Shown here in pieces: positions 36,813-49,056 of a DNA stretch of 64,000 bases (position 1 is its first letter; each line of letters begins with the position of its first letter). The position numbers were made by a program, and so were the translations under genes. Under the pieces are notes generated by a model. That model was not told where the DNA came from and made no database searches. It saw only the letters and a program-made list of their open reading frames with translations. The stretch is from Casuarina equisetifolia (Eukaryota; Streptophyta; Magnoliopsida; Fagales; Casuarinaceae): assembly GCA_028551475.1 (NCBI GenBank), contig CM052356.1, positions 9,265,884 through 9,329,883 on the forward strand, given 5' to 3'.

Positions 36813-39197
36813 GGCGTTTCAGGATAGGGACGGGCCAAATGGCCTAGATACAGCCGGTACGATTTGAGGGGGAGCGGAAGACTGAGTGAAAGAGGTTGGG
36901 GAGATGAGATTTTTGAGGCCTAGCACGCCGAGTGTGTCAATTATGTGAGAGGAATTTGCAGGTGTAGTTAAGGCGGTAGTTTCCTTTGGGAGTTGAGCCG
37001 TCCGATGGGATTACCGAGTGATGATGTGGATACCGAAGAGGATCAACCGCTGTGTGTATTTTGATTTGGGAAATCCCACCGGTAGAGCTGCTTGTCACAA
37101 TCAACAATTGCAATCGTTAACAACTATAGGTATACAATTCACAATTGCTAAATAAAAACTATGAACCAAGGAATATGTGCCATGTAATTTATTCGATACC
37201 TTAGGGTATGGACTAAAGCATGTGATTAACCCACACCTACAAAGATATATTATAAATTGGAAGATGATCCACGTGGGAGGTGTACGTGCGCACTTCAACA
37301 GATATAAAGTAAAACAGAGGCCCTGCTGCCGAGGATTTCATTTATGGACCAAATTCCGACAGCAAGTAATGCCACTATACCGCATCCAAGTACGCAAGTC
37401 GTCAAAAACTGACGCCTAGTTCCTCCCATCGGGGTCTTGTATGGTTCGGTGTTATTTTCTCACTAAACCCATGGGCCTAGACTCCTATAATCATTTTTTT
37501 AAGGTCTATTTGAAATCTCTTTTGTATAAATGGCAAGAATTAATATGAGAGTACCCAAAATAAAAATTCAGATAACATCTTGAAACCCCATCGCAAGACT
37601 TGGTGCCATACTCGGATATACTTGTAAAATAGCTGTTTGTTTACCTTTGTCGTCTTTACCAGTACGAACTCTAAAGATCCCTGGCTTTCTTTTTGGCCAA
37701 AGTCTAAAGTATGTCCTTTACTTGCAAGGAAACCGTGGGATTACGGTGCTGTGCAAAGACCTGTTAAAGTCGTGGTCGTCGCAAAGACCTCTTACTTGTT
37801 CAAAAGTAACTACTCCAAGTTTGTCATTTCCATGTCCAGGGGCAGCCAATTTTTTGGAAACAAGTTTGCTCGCTCGGTAGCTTCTCATTTTGAATATATA
37901 CGTTGGAATTCTCACTGTTTCAATTGTCTTGCAATAACTTACAATATTCCTGAAAAAGATCTTGAGAGGTCTCTTGACCTCTTGCGTGTTGCGTAGCCAC
38001 TCAACTAAGTTCCGTCAGGAATCAACATGTTTCGCCCTTTAATCAGGACCGGTGCTTTCGTAACGCGTTGGTTCATGCATTGTTAGAGAAATTGAGTCAT
38101 GAAACACGGGGTGAAGCATGCACGCAGGTGCTAACGTTCCCCCGTTTACTCTGGTTTGAACAGAGTTTGCAATCTATCGGATGTCGTTAACAACCCTAAC
38201 AAATACCGTTGTCCAAACTATAAGATTATTCAGCGTCTTCTCCAGCTAAAGAGGGCTTCTCGGTTATGTCTCGAATGCTACAAACCTGGGAGATTCTGTT
38301 GTCCATCAGCAATTAGGTTTTAAAAAAAAAACATAAATCAATGATTTGGTATGCGCATAAAAATCTCTTAGAGCCTTAGTTATATACCACACAAGTTGTC
38401 ATTACAATAGAAAAACATGGAATTTCTTTTAAGTAGATGATATTCATCTTAAACTGACCATGTACCTGCAGGCTTCTGTCCGTACGACTTGGACAAATCT
38501 TGGGACAGATAAGCCGTTCTTGGCTAGCGAGAAGAGAAAGGGAAAACAAACAAATCTATGCACGACGATTGGCTACGACGTTTTTGGGTTATCCGTCATC
38601 TTCTATCGAGCGGCGGATACCTTCTCAAGGATCAATCAATTCTACCCCCACTGCGTTTCTTGATGGCGTCCGCCAATTGCGATGTTACAATTCGTGTGTG
38701 GCAGCATTGTCACCCACCCGCAAATCTTAATCCAGAATTAAGGAGCCAACTGAAACAGAGTATAAAGGGTAGTGTCTGTTTCCACAGAGGCAGTGGCCCT
38801 AGTATCTTCTTTTGAGACGCAACAAATGCACCGCTTCCATGCTGCCTCCATACCCCCGTCCTGTTGTTCTCAGCCTCCCATACAGAAAAGATAAGCCGCC
38901 GGCCCCATTTCGCTTAGTTCTCCTCTCAATCCGACCCTTCATGGAATCGTCGACGTAGCAAGCGAACGCTTAAACAAAACAACAACGTAGGCTATATGTC
39001 ATGCACAAACTTGATTTCATTTCAACGTTACTTATTACATGTACAGTATTTTCCTCTCAATCAATAAAGCAAACACCTTGGGCTTAAATTACAAACACCA
39101 CCAACCAGAGCAAATTAAAGATTTGTGTATCTCACAGTATTACAAAACCTTTACTTTTATACTCTTTTCTCTTCCCCTTCTATGCACTCCCCTTTTT
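36813..39197. other. Intergenic region upstream of the RING gene
   Basis: Contains the RING gene promoter and about 2 kb of DNA without recognisable genes. Short open frames (the longest near 37637-37996) have no family resemblance that I can see. Confidence 0.55.
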
Positions 39198-39692
39198 TCA
39201 AAAAGCGCCGTTTGGGGTCTGCTGGGGGAGCCTAAACCGGACCTGAGACGCCGGAGACTTCACGGCCACACCGTGCCAGCAGATGCCGCCCTTGCACATC
39301 TCGTGGCCGTGAGCGTGTTCACGCGAAACCGCGTACGTGGCCTTACGTGACACGTCCCAGGCTAGCGTCCCGATCAAGATGAGGCCCACAACGGCAGTGG
39401 AGACGATCAGCACAAACCCGCCTCCGAAGCTCCGGCCACAGACCAAGCCGTAGGCCTTGATGCCCACGATCACCGCAACGTAGATCGTCGTTAGGTTCCC
39501 CACCACCGCGTCAGATAAAGCCATCCGGTGATTAAACCTTGGGGGTATTTTAGGGAGATGAAAATCTGGAATACTTTGGGAGTTGGGAGTGGAGGCCGAG
39601 GGGAGCAGCGGATCCGCAGGGTCTTGGAGGGGATTTAATGAGTCGTCTTGAGAATGTTGTGGCCAATTCATTACGGAGTTAAAATTACCCAA
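39198..39692 (-). CDS. Small two-pass membrane protein, plant-specific, function unknown
   Basis: Open frame of 164 codons from the first ATG at 39692. A second ATG at 39522-39524 (MALSDAV) would give 108 residues and may be the true start, because the first 56 residues are low-complexity Pro/Ser-rich. Two hydrophobic segments follow, about residues 62-85 (NLTTIYVAVIVGIKAYGL) and 90-113 (FVLIVSTAVVGLILIGTLAW). Then comes a His/Cys-rich tail with EMCKGGICWHG and a closing SPASQVRFRLP. I recall similar small uncharacterised proteins in other plants, but no function can be assigned. The CxxxxC/His tail could bind metal; that is inference only. Confidence 0.65.
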   Translation of the reverse strand: MGNFNSVMNWPQHSQDDSLNPLQDPADPLLPSASTPNSQSIPDFHLPKIPPRFNHRMALSDAVVGNLTTIYVAVIVGIKAYGLVCGRSFGGGFVLIVSTAVVGLILIGTLAWDVSRKATYAVSREHAHGHEMCKGGICWHGVAVKSPASQVRFRLPQQTPNGAF

Positions 39693-40558
39693 ATAGGGTT
39701 GGACCGAATGCTTGATGTAATCGCGAGTACCTGTTTATCTCCGAAGGGAAACGGAAGCTACCTTAGCTTTCTCGCGCCCGCCGATTTTGCGAAAACCCAA
39801 TTATGTAGTGCCACGTTCCCATTACGTCGGAGATAAAGCTGCCCTTGCACACGTGGCCGTACCAATAAAATTCGAAGGTCGATACAGTAACGGTGTCGTT
39901 TGAATGTGCTTGTTGTTGTGGTCCCACGAAACGTCACCTTAATCATTGCTACGGAGTGGACCGGTGAAGACTGACTCCCTAACCCAATTTGTTAAGCCAA
40001 GGTGTATATTTTACTACGATTATTGGTGGCCCGGGGACGTCAAAGTTGAGCATTGAGATTCGACTGAAAGCCGTTGATGGCTGTTCGTGAGTCTGGGACT
40101 TGATGTTGCTTAAAGCTTCTTCTTCCGGATTTAATTATGAAGTTGGGTTAACGATAATGATATTGCAGAGGAAAAGCCAATATCAACCAACATCCACAAT
40201 GCGCATCTTCTATTGTATGCAAAATGGCCAACAAGATTATTAACGGTAGACTATGGTCATCAACTAACAGAGATAAAGATCGGTGGTCAGAATCTAATCA
40301 AAACAGTTTTAAGTCTAATTTTGCTCGGCCGGTTGAACACGGACACGGTAATCTTGAAACAGGGAGTGATGGAGGTTTCCCTGGTGATCCTCGGGGGATG
40401 GAATTCACATGTACGTAACATTCTCGTAAGGTGAAAAAGGGATTCAGGATTCGAAATCTAAATTGGGCGTGATGATTCGACGTCTCTGATCCAATCTCAG
40501 TTAAAATGCGAAATCTCATAGGAATCCGTGGCTTTCAAAAGCATGAATCGCTGGTTGA

Positions 40559-40576
40559 GGGGGGGGGGGGGGGGGG
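40559..40576. repeat. G18 homopolymer
   Basis: Eighteen consecutive G on the plus strand. Length may be inexact because homopolymers are error-prone. Confidence 0.9.
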
Positions 40577-40860
40577 AGCTTGGAGGGCCAATCAAAATTT
40601 CCAAGAACAGCTTCCAGATATAAAGACTTGGCCACTAACCTTTTGATTATGCAATTAAAACTATAAAAAAAGAACATGTTTTTGCAATTGGTGAAGAGGT
40701 CTCGTAAATTATTTTGAATTCTTCTCTTGATTGCATTAAAATTTGTTTCTTTTCAAGATGTTGGCGTGCAACTTTGAGGAAGATCGATTAACTTGTATTT
40801 CTAAAAAGCTTCTTGTTTAGCACTCTTAGAAGTCATGGTTGTTCTTGTTGAGAATTTGAA

Positions 40861-41395
40861 TTTAAGGACTAAATAATTTTATTTTTACTAGTTAAAAAAA
40901 TAAATTACTATATTATTATGTGAAAAAAATAATAGAAATTAACTATGATACAAAATCTTTATAATTTGATATTTTTTAAAATACATAATCTTATCCATTA
41001 AATGATGATCAATTTAAATTTCATATATCTTATCTTTATCTATTATAAGGATTGTTTTAACTCCTTGACTGTTGAGTCTACCTGTTCGAATCCCCTCCCC
41101 TTCAATTAGATTTGAGGACCAAATAATTTTATTTTGACTAGTTAAAAAAATAAATTACTATATTATTATGTGAAAAAAAAAACAAAAATTAACTACAATA
41201 CAAAATATTTATAGTTGGATATTTCTTAAAATATGAAATCTTATCTATTAAATGAAGATCAATTTGAATTTCATGAATCTTATTTTATCTATTGTGGGGA
41301 CTCCCTTGACTCTCTTGACTCCCTTGACCCCCTTGACTATAAAGTCCATTTCGTTAGTATTTGAATCCCCTCCCTTCCCCTCTCATGCTCGAGAA
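40861..41395. repeat. Two-copy tandem repeat of about 250 bp
   Basis: Copy one runs 40861-41110 and copy two 41111-41395. They share long blocks, such as AAATAATTTTATTTT near 40871 and 41121 and TAAATTACTATATTATTATG near 40901 and 41151, and both end in GAATCCCCTCCC. Copy two has gained a short CCCTTGACT array at 41303-41338 with 9-10 base period. No coding capacity. Confidence 0.88.
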
Positions 41396-41839
41396 TTACA
41401 AAAAAATAAATCTTATTTATTGGATAACAACCACTGGTAATTTAAATATTAATTTTTTTATTTTTTTATTTTTATCTTCAACAGTTTTTAACCAAATTCA
41501 GGCAATCTTTCGTTCAGCCGTTCCTGTGTAACAATCATGGATTCTTTTTCTTTGTAGCTAATGGGCCATTACATCAAGGACGTGTCTGGTTGCACGTTAA
41601 TGGTTTGCAAATTTAGTTTGTGTGGGCCTGAATTCTATCCCTGGCTACACTTCCTTTTCTTCTTCAAGTGGCTACTAATGCATGTTTGGTTTGTTTTTGT
41701 TAAATTTGCGTTTTATCTGATGTCTGCACCCAAACATATATCAAGTAATATGGACAAAAAAAAAAACCATATTATGTTTGTCATCCACGATAGCAACACT
41801 TGCAACTATTAAGTGTGAATTGTTTCGTGTTGCCGACAC

Positions 41840-42400
41840 ATATACTTGATAGTTTATTTAAATTAAAGAAATTTTCTTAAATTCATGAATTAACTTTTGA
41901 ATTTGATTTGAAGTATTTTTATCTTAATATTCTAATATCTTAACATGGTATTAGAGTTAAGTTTTACCCTTAGCCTAAAATACATCTCAAGTTTCTCTTT
42001 TAACACTTCAATTGTTATAAAAGGTTATGTTGACAATAGATAGTCTCAAGTTATCAAGATATGCACTTAAAAATTTATTTAAATTAAATTTTTTTTTCTA
42101 ACACTTAATTAGCTTTTGAGTTCGGCCAAAGTCTGTATCTTAAAATATATCAACATCTTAATATGAGATTGGAGACTAGGTTTCTTCCTAACTAGATATT
42201 TGTTATAGGTTTTTCTCTTAGTATTCTTATTATAATGATAAGATATGCTAATGACATAAATTGTTTTACATTATTAAGAAATATACACGGGAGTTTATTT
42301 GAATAAAATAATTTTTTTTTATCAAACCTTACATTAATTTTTTGTATTGAACTTAAGGCCTTCTTATTTTAATATCCTAACATTTTAACAGTAACTCAAA
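41840..42400. repeat. Three diverged copies of an about 220-bp AT-rich unit
   Basis: Copies start near 41840, 42055 and 42280. Each contains an ATATAC/ATGCAC box, a TTTATTT-AA-AA stretch, a TTAAC/TTAGCTTTTG-like stretch and a closing ATCTTAACAT-like or ATTTTAACAG word. One copy holds TGGTATTAGAG, resembling a tRNA-Met primer-site word seen in LTR elements, but no element can be shown. Confidence 0.6.
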
Positions 42401-42758
42401 TAGCTTCTTCACACAGAACCAGTCGCGAACGTCCAAGTGCTTCACGTTAATACTTAAAGGCTAAAAATAAGAAAAGAAAATAGGTCACTGTACACCGTTG
42501 TTTGGTTGAATTGTAAATTCAAAGTAAAAATGGTAAATTCACATCACGCCGTGCTCAAGGGGAAACGAACAGTCCTTTTATAAAGATTAGATTGGCTACG
42601 GCATGAAAAAGGCAAAAAGGTGCGAATCAGAAATTGGGAGGATCACGCCGGTCAAGTCATTTACTGGGAAAGATGCTGGAAACTGCGAGGCAACCAAACA
42701 ACAAACCCGAAGTGTGATGGCGAAGCTGTATTAATCCACGTCGTGTCGAGAACAAAAG

Positions 42759-42777
42759 CCAATAGAAACCTGCCACG
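42759..42777 (+). promoter_or_regulatory. ER stress response element (ERSE), exact consensus
   Basis: CCAAT at 42759-42763, exactly nine bases, then CCACG at 42773-42777. This is the canonical ERSE bound by NF-Y plus bZIP28/bZIP60-type factors in the plant unfolded protein response. It lies about 430 bases before the GRP94 ATG, a gene known to be induced by ER stress. Confidence 0.85.
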
Positions 42778-42916
42778 TTTACCCCAGAAAAGGGGCAAAG
42801 CCTCCGTCGACCACGACCAAAATTTAGTCGTCGATCATCCACGCTGGCAATCAAATCGGTCAAGTGGACTTACTTTCTAGGTCCTCGCGTGGGGCCATCC
42901 TCCTCGACTGATTTCT

Positions 42917-42924
42917 CCACGTCA
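42917..42924 (-). promoter_or_regulatory. UPRE-like motif TGACGTGG
   Basis: CCACGTCA on the plus strand is TGACGTGG on the minus strand, the core of the unfolded protein response element. It sits between the ERSE and the TATA box of the GRP94 gene. Confidence 0.65.
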
Positions 42925-43104
42925 AGGTAGCAAAATCTACCCAATAATATCAAGCCACGTTTAGCTTTATGAATCCTCAGCCGCTGGATCATCCACGCTG
43001 TCAAGACGTAACCAATCCGGAGCACCTCACCCGTCACAAACTGGCAATACGTTATGAGAGTCAAGGTCCCGTGAAACTCACGGTCTCCGCTTCAAAAACT
43101 GAGC

Positions 43105-43112
43105 TATATATA
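43105..43112 (+). promoter_or_regulatory. TATA box of GRP94 gene
   Basis: TATATATA about 95 bases before the start codon, giving a short leader. Position and context support it as the core promoter. Confidence 0.75.
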
Positions 43113-43202
43113 CCCACAGCAAATGAAGTAGCATCACCCCGTGGCTAATCTAAGCGGTTGAGCATATCTGTGTGCGAAGCTACTAGAAGTGATACGAGTG
43201 CG

Positions 43203-46200
43203 ATGAGGAAGTGGACGGTCCCTTCCGCTCTGCTGCTACTCTGCCTCCTTTTCGTCCTCCCAGATCAAGGTAAGTTAGGGCACATTTCTCTGTTTGGCCG
43301 TTAATTGGGGAAAAATGATGTAGCTATTCCTTGGATGTTAGATAGTGGCCCTCATCGAGCTCATAAATGTCGCCGTTTTGTTGATTGGATTTGCTCTGTA
43401 GGTCGGAGGCTGCAAGCCAATGCAGAGACTTCAGAAGAGGTTGTAGATCCGCCGAAGGTAGAAGAGAAGCTAGGTGCCGTACCAAATGGCCTATCGACTG
43501 ACTCTGACGTCGTCAAGAGGTTTGTCAATTTGTGATTGAGACACTCTCATAGCCACAGCGTGCACAAGCACATGCGCACTTTGTTGTGCATCCTGAAAAT
43601 TAACTGTGATTGTTGTAGGGAGTCGGAGTCGATCTCCAATAGATCGCTGCGCAACAACGCGGAGAAGTTTCAGTTCCAGGCTGAGGTGTCTCGGCTTATG
43701 GATATTATCATCAACTCCCTTTACAGCAACAAGGACATTTTCCTCAGGGAGTTGATCTCCAATGCCTCTGATGTGAGTTTTTGTTCTGTGAACGACATTG
43801 TCACTTATTACTCTTAGGGGTAGGATTTAGCGTTATTAATGCAAAACCTTTTTGCTATATAATTTCAGGCCTTGGACAAGATCAGGTTCCTTTCTCTCAC
43901 GGACCAAGAGATTTTGGGTGAAGGAGATAACGCCAAGCTTGAGATCAGGTTGGTAGCATGACCACATTTTGGATAATATATTTTTTTTAAAAGGAAAACG
44001 AAAGAAAGAAACTTTGAATTAGTTTCACGTTAACAGATGGGAGAAGGAAAAGCCTAAGTAATTCGATGAAAGTGGTTAAATGTATTACTAGATACGTGAA
44101 TCCCTTTTTTATCTGAAGCATTTGAATGATATAATGCACAGATTAAATTAGACAAAGAGAAGAAAATCCTTTCAATTCGTGACAGAGGTATTGGAATGAC
44201 AAAGGAGGACTTGATCAAGAACTTGGGTACAATAGCAAAGTCTGGAACTTCAGGTATATTTGTCACGCTAATTCCTAACCATGTGCTCTACGAAGTGAGG
44301 TTTTATTTTTGAGTAGTGATGTGTTAAAAGACGCGAATTTAGATTTTTCTTCTTTGTTTTAGCGTTTGTGGAGAAAATGCAAACGAGTGGAGATCTCAAT
44401 CTCATTGGGCAGTTTGGAGTTGGGTTCTACTCTGTATATCTTGTTGCTGACTACGTCGAAGTCATTAGCAAACACAACGAGGACAAACAGTAAGCCTTTT
44501 GAATCAACTTGGCGTTCACTTGGCATTTTTCTTAAGCTTTTGGATCGGCATGGCTGCTAATCAAATTGTTTATCTTGTATTCAGGTACGTCTGGGAATCC
44601 AAGGCTGATGGAGCGTTCGCTATATCTGAGGATACATGGAATGAACCGCTAGGACGTGGACTGAGATTAGGTTGCACCTCAGAGACGAAGCTGGGGAGTA
44701 CTTAGAGGAGAGCAAACTGAAAGTGCGTATGTTGAAAATTGTTTTATCACGAGCAGTTTAGCTACCATCTAGTGTTTGTTCTCGGCGCTTTTTTTGTTTT
44801 TTTGGTAGCTTATCTTAATGATACTTCTCCCTTCATCATACCTATTACGTCATATATATGGGGAAATAGAGAAAATAGTCTTCGACTAGTGCATTTAATG
44901 CTTGAGGCTAGCACTTTTTTTTTTTTTTTTTTTAATATCTATGTTTCACTGCTTTTCCTGTAGTTGGATATTCATTTTTCCCTCCCTGTGTTTCATTGGT
45001 ATGAACTGCCATTCACCTGAGCGTTGACAATCTAATACATTGCCATGTTGCTTTTACTACTTGGTACTTTATTTTTCTCATTTCCTTGAGTTGTTTTGAC
45101 TCAAAGAATGAGATTAGTGATCTGTTGGTCCTTCCTTAATGTCACTAGATTTTAGTGGTCACCGATGTATGGTTGCTTTTTGGCGTTTAAACTTGTTTCA
45201 GACATTAATATTGTTGTTTTAATTCACTGATTTCCTGTGGTTAATTATTCCTGGATCTTTGCTGTTAAAAATTTTAACTTTCGCCACGAACATCTTGTCA
45301 CAAAATTTTTCCTAGAAACTGGGTTGTTAATGTCTTGGCCATATTTTTGTTAATGCCAATTCCTTTTTAGTCAGAACCTCTTAGGTTTTGCAAAACTATG
45401 GCAAAAAACTTTGACATCCATCCCTGTAATTTTTCTCATTGACAAATTCGAATGTCCTAGCTTATTGTTCTCTTGAACTAAACCTCATGAAGTGGCATTT
45501 TCATTATTTATTTTATTGCTTGGATATTATTTTATTATACCATTCCTAGGATAGCCTGTTCCATTGGCTTCTCCGAATACTTTTTATTTGTCTTGAGTTG
45601 CATTCTCAAGTCTTTTGATGACATTTTTGTTCATGCCTTTGGTTTCTTTTCTTTTTTTTTCTTTTTTTCTTCTTTAATAAAGTTTGGGTGATGTTCATGA
45701 GTTACGTTAATTCAATCTCTCTTGTGGTTATCTTATTAAGAGGGATCCTTTTAAGCTTTCCTGGGCTGTCAGTTGTGGTTTAATATTCACTTGACGTTAG
45801 AATAACATGTCATGATTGTTGTTTTCCACAGGAGTTGGTGAAGAAATATTCTGAGTTTATCAACTTCCCTATCTATCTCTGGTCAACCAAAGAAGCTGAG
45901 GTGGATGCTCCGGCTGATGAGGATGAATCCAGTGAGGAAGAGGAATCATGTATGTGTTGCTCAAATGCTGAAAATACTAATATTCTTGAATTCAAGTTTT
46001 ATAACTGTGGATATATATATGCATATAAAACTTATAACTGCACGCATACGTGCACACACAGACATGAATGGTTACATGCCAGCTGCATATAAATGTGTAT
46101 ATACGTATATAAACAGTTAAACTTATAACTGTGTGCACGCGTACACACACACACAACATGTGCCATCTGCATATGCACGTGTATATAGGTATATAAACAT

Positions 46201-49056
46201 GTAGGCTAAGACCTTAGTGGTGGTTGTCAAAATTTGCCAACTTTTCTTATTACACTGATTTCCTTCTCTTTACACCACTGCTACTATCAGCGGAAAGTAG
46301 TTCTTCTGAGGAAGAAAGTGAAGATGAGGATGCTGAGAAAAAACCAAAGACGAAGAAGGTTAAGGAAACAACTTCTGAGTGGGAGCTTCTGAATGATGTT
46401 AAAGCTATATGGCTACGTAATCCGAAGGAGGTGACAGAGGAAGAGTACACCAAGTTTTACAGCTCTCTTGCTAAGGTAATTTTCTGTGTTTGGTACTGTA
46501 GGATGCTTTAGAAACTTCTCAAATTTTTATTATTTTATTATTTTTACTCTTTGTCGATTGTATCTTTTGTCTTGTTCAACAGGATTTTACTGAGGAGAAG
46601 CCTTTAGCATGGAGTCACTTTACAGCTGAAGGTGATGTTGAGTTCAAGGCAGTTTTGTTTGTGCCTCCTAAGGCTCCTCAAGATCTATACGAGAGTTACT
46701 ATAACACCAAAAAGTCCAACTTGAAGTTGTATGTCAGAAGGGTTTTCATCTCAGATGAATTTGATGAGCTTTTACCGAAGTATCTCAACTTTTTAATGGT
46801 AATTGAGGGAATTATCGATTTTTGGAAGCTAGTTTAAATAAAGAGTTAAAAGAAAAATGTGGCCTCTAGTTATGGTTCTCATGTTGGTTTATACTTTGAG
46901 CAGGGTCTTGTTGATTCCGACACTCTACCTCTAAATGTATCACGAGAAATGCTCCAACAACACAGCAGTTTGAAAACGATCAAGAAGAAACTCATCCGGA
47001 AGGCCCTTGATATGATCCGTAGGATTGCTGATGAGGATCCAGATGAGTCCACTGACAAAAATGAAAAGGGTACATTATGGATAACTTCTTATAATCAACT
47101 TGAAGCTTTGTGTCATGCTTATCCTTTGGATCAGCCACTGCCCTAATGATGTTTTGTTCCCTGCCATTCTGGCAAAACTGGCTAATTCTTGTCCCTTAGT
47201 TCATATTAGCTTGTTTATTACCAGCTACTTTTAAAATGATTTCTGGTAGTGGTGCTGATTTTTCTTTGTTTGGCTGTTGTGCTTGATGTTCAATCTTGTT
47301 GGAGAAGCAGAGGTTGAAAACTCTGGTGATGATGAGAAGAAAGGTCAATACACCAAATTCTGGAATGAGTTCGGCAAGTCCATTAAACTTGGTATTATTG
47401 AGGATGCAACTAACAGGAACAGATTGGCAAAACTTCTAAGATTTGAGAGGTACCTACTTTCTTTTTATGAAAATTTTGTCACTTCTAGCTTTTCTTGCTG
47501 CCCTTTCTTTGGATATCATTGTCTTCTTTCTGGGATCTGGGGTTCTTATTTGGCTTTGAAATCTCTTACAGCACCAAGTCAGATGGTAAATTGACTTCGC
47601 TGGACCAGTACATCTCAAGAATGAAACCAGGGCAAAAGGATATCTTCTACCTAACAGGATCCAACAAGGAGCAATTAGAGAAGTCTCCATTCCTTGAGCG
47701 GCTTAAGAAGAAAAACTATGAGGTACTGTTGTGATGATATTTGTTTGCTATGTATGTGGAAATCCTTTTTGCCACTTTATGTGCGCCTCCAAGTTTACTC
47801 CCATAATCTTGGTGTTGAAAATCATTTTGCAGGTTATTTTCTTCACTGATCCAGTTGATGAATACCTGATGCAATACCTTATGGATTATGAAGACAAGAA
47901 GTTCCAGAATGTATCTAAGGAGGGTCTGAAACTTGGGAAAGACTCTAAAGACAAGGAACTCAAGGAGTCTTTCAAGGAACTGACAAAATGGTGGAAGGGT
48001 GCTCTGGCAAGTGAGAATGTTGATGATGTCAAGGTATCGAACCGGTTGGCTGACACACCTTGTGTAGTTGTGACATCTAAGTATGGATGGAGTGCAAACA
48101 TGGAGAGGATCATGCAGTCTCAGACTTTATCTGATTCTGGTAAGCAAGCATACATGCGTGGAAAGAGGGTACTGGAAATCAATCCAAGACACCCTGTTAT
48201 TAAAGGACTCCGTGAGAAAGTAGTGGAGAACTCTGAGGTAATATTTGAAATTTCCCTTCATTACTTTTCTATTTAGAAGCTGAAAATGGAAATTCAGATA
48301 AGGCAAGTGAAGTCTAATATTTGCATCTTTACAGAGGAGTACTTGTCCTCTTACGGAACTTGATTGTTGACCGTAGAACCTGGCTGCTTGTCATGATTGA
48401 TCCACAAAGTTGACGCCTAAACAGTTGTTCTTGAAGTGTCTAATATCTGATCTTGGTCTGGAACAAGAGTTGCTAAGCAGCTTCCTGATTTAGATAACTA
48501 TGAAAGTGCAACATGTGGCAACTGCTGCCTGGAGTGACCATTAGGAAAGTGAATGCTCTTGCAAACTATGTGATTGTGTGGGAAGCTGTGAAAACGTATT
48601 AGGGAAGCCAGTCGGCTTTCTCGTTGGAAGCATTCCCATAAAATACTTAGCGTAGTAATGTTTTTTTTCGGTTGGAGTAATGTTTAATCTAGAGTAGTTC
48701 TTTGGTATGTTTAATCTGGCATGCTACTTTTTTAGCTTGCTTCTTTTAATTAACACCAGAGAGCTGCTTTTCAGGATGAGAGTGTAAAGCAAACCGCACA
48801 ACTTATTTACCAGACTGCCCTCATGGAGAGTGGTTTCACGCTTCCTGACCCTAAGGATTTTGCATCTCGTATCTACAACTCTGTGAAGTCTAGCCTAAAC
48901 GTCAATCCTGATGCGGCAATAGAGGAAGAAGATGATGCCGAAGAAGTTGAGATCGAAACCGAAGCAAAAGAAGATGCAGCCACTCCGAAGGCCGAAGATG
49001 ATGCTCCAAAGGATGAAGCTGATACTGAGCCATCTGATTTGAAGGATGAGTTGTAG
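43203..49056 (+). CDS. HSP90-7: Endoplasmin (GRP94 / HSP90-7 / SHEPHERD), ER-resident HSP90
   Basis: ATP-dependent chaperone of the ER lumen, about 821 residues; in Arabidopsis it folds CLAVATA-type receptors and TLRs' plant counterparts. Exons: 43203-43269, 43402-43519, 43619-43772, 43869-43948, 44142-44253, 44363-44489, 44585-44722, 45832-45949, 46291-46475, 46583-46798, 46904-47069, 47305-47449, 47572-47722, 47833-48237, 48775-49056. A signal peptide occupies about residues 1-24. The HSP90 N-terminal ATPase domain shows [46 protein letters not shown], with DRGIGM and [10 protein letters not shown] charged linker rich in Glu/Lys follows, then the middle domain and the C-terminal dimerisation domain. 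The acidic tail ends in KDEL, the ER retrieval signal. Two exons are one base short of the family frame: exon 4 near 43941-43948 (EI-Q expected) and exon 7 near 44658-44661 (RGTEIRLHL expected). All other junctions are in frame. Upstream ERSE, UPRE-like and TATA motifs fit ER-stress regulation. Confidence 0.96.

Larger units (their letters stand above)
39693..43202. other. Intergenic region with tandem repeats and the GRP94 promoter
   Basis: About 3.5 kb without recognised genes. It holds a G18 homopolymer, two families of AT-rich tandem repeats and, in the last 500 bases, the GRP94 promoter. The parts are listed separately. Confidence 0.65.

Noticed and set aside
35753-36847. Plus-strand frames opposite the RING gene
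   Set aside because: GC-rich antisense shadows of a real intronless gene; no domain on that strand.
37637-37996. Frame of 119 codons upstream of the RING gene
   Set aside because: No family resemblance, no clear splice partners and no promoter signal seen.
41085-41100. tRNA B-box-like word GTTCGAATCC
   Set aside because: Lies at the end of a tandem repeat; no cloverleaf can be drawn and no A-box is present, so it is not a tRNA gene and not proof of a SINE.
41940-41960. tRNA-Met primer-site-like word TGGTATTAGAG
   Set aside because: No long terminal repeats or coding domains around it, and similar AT-rich copies lie in tandem, so an LTR element cannot be supported.
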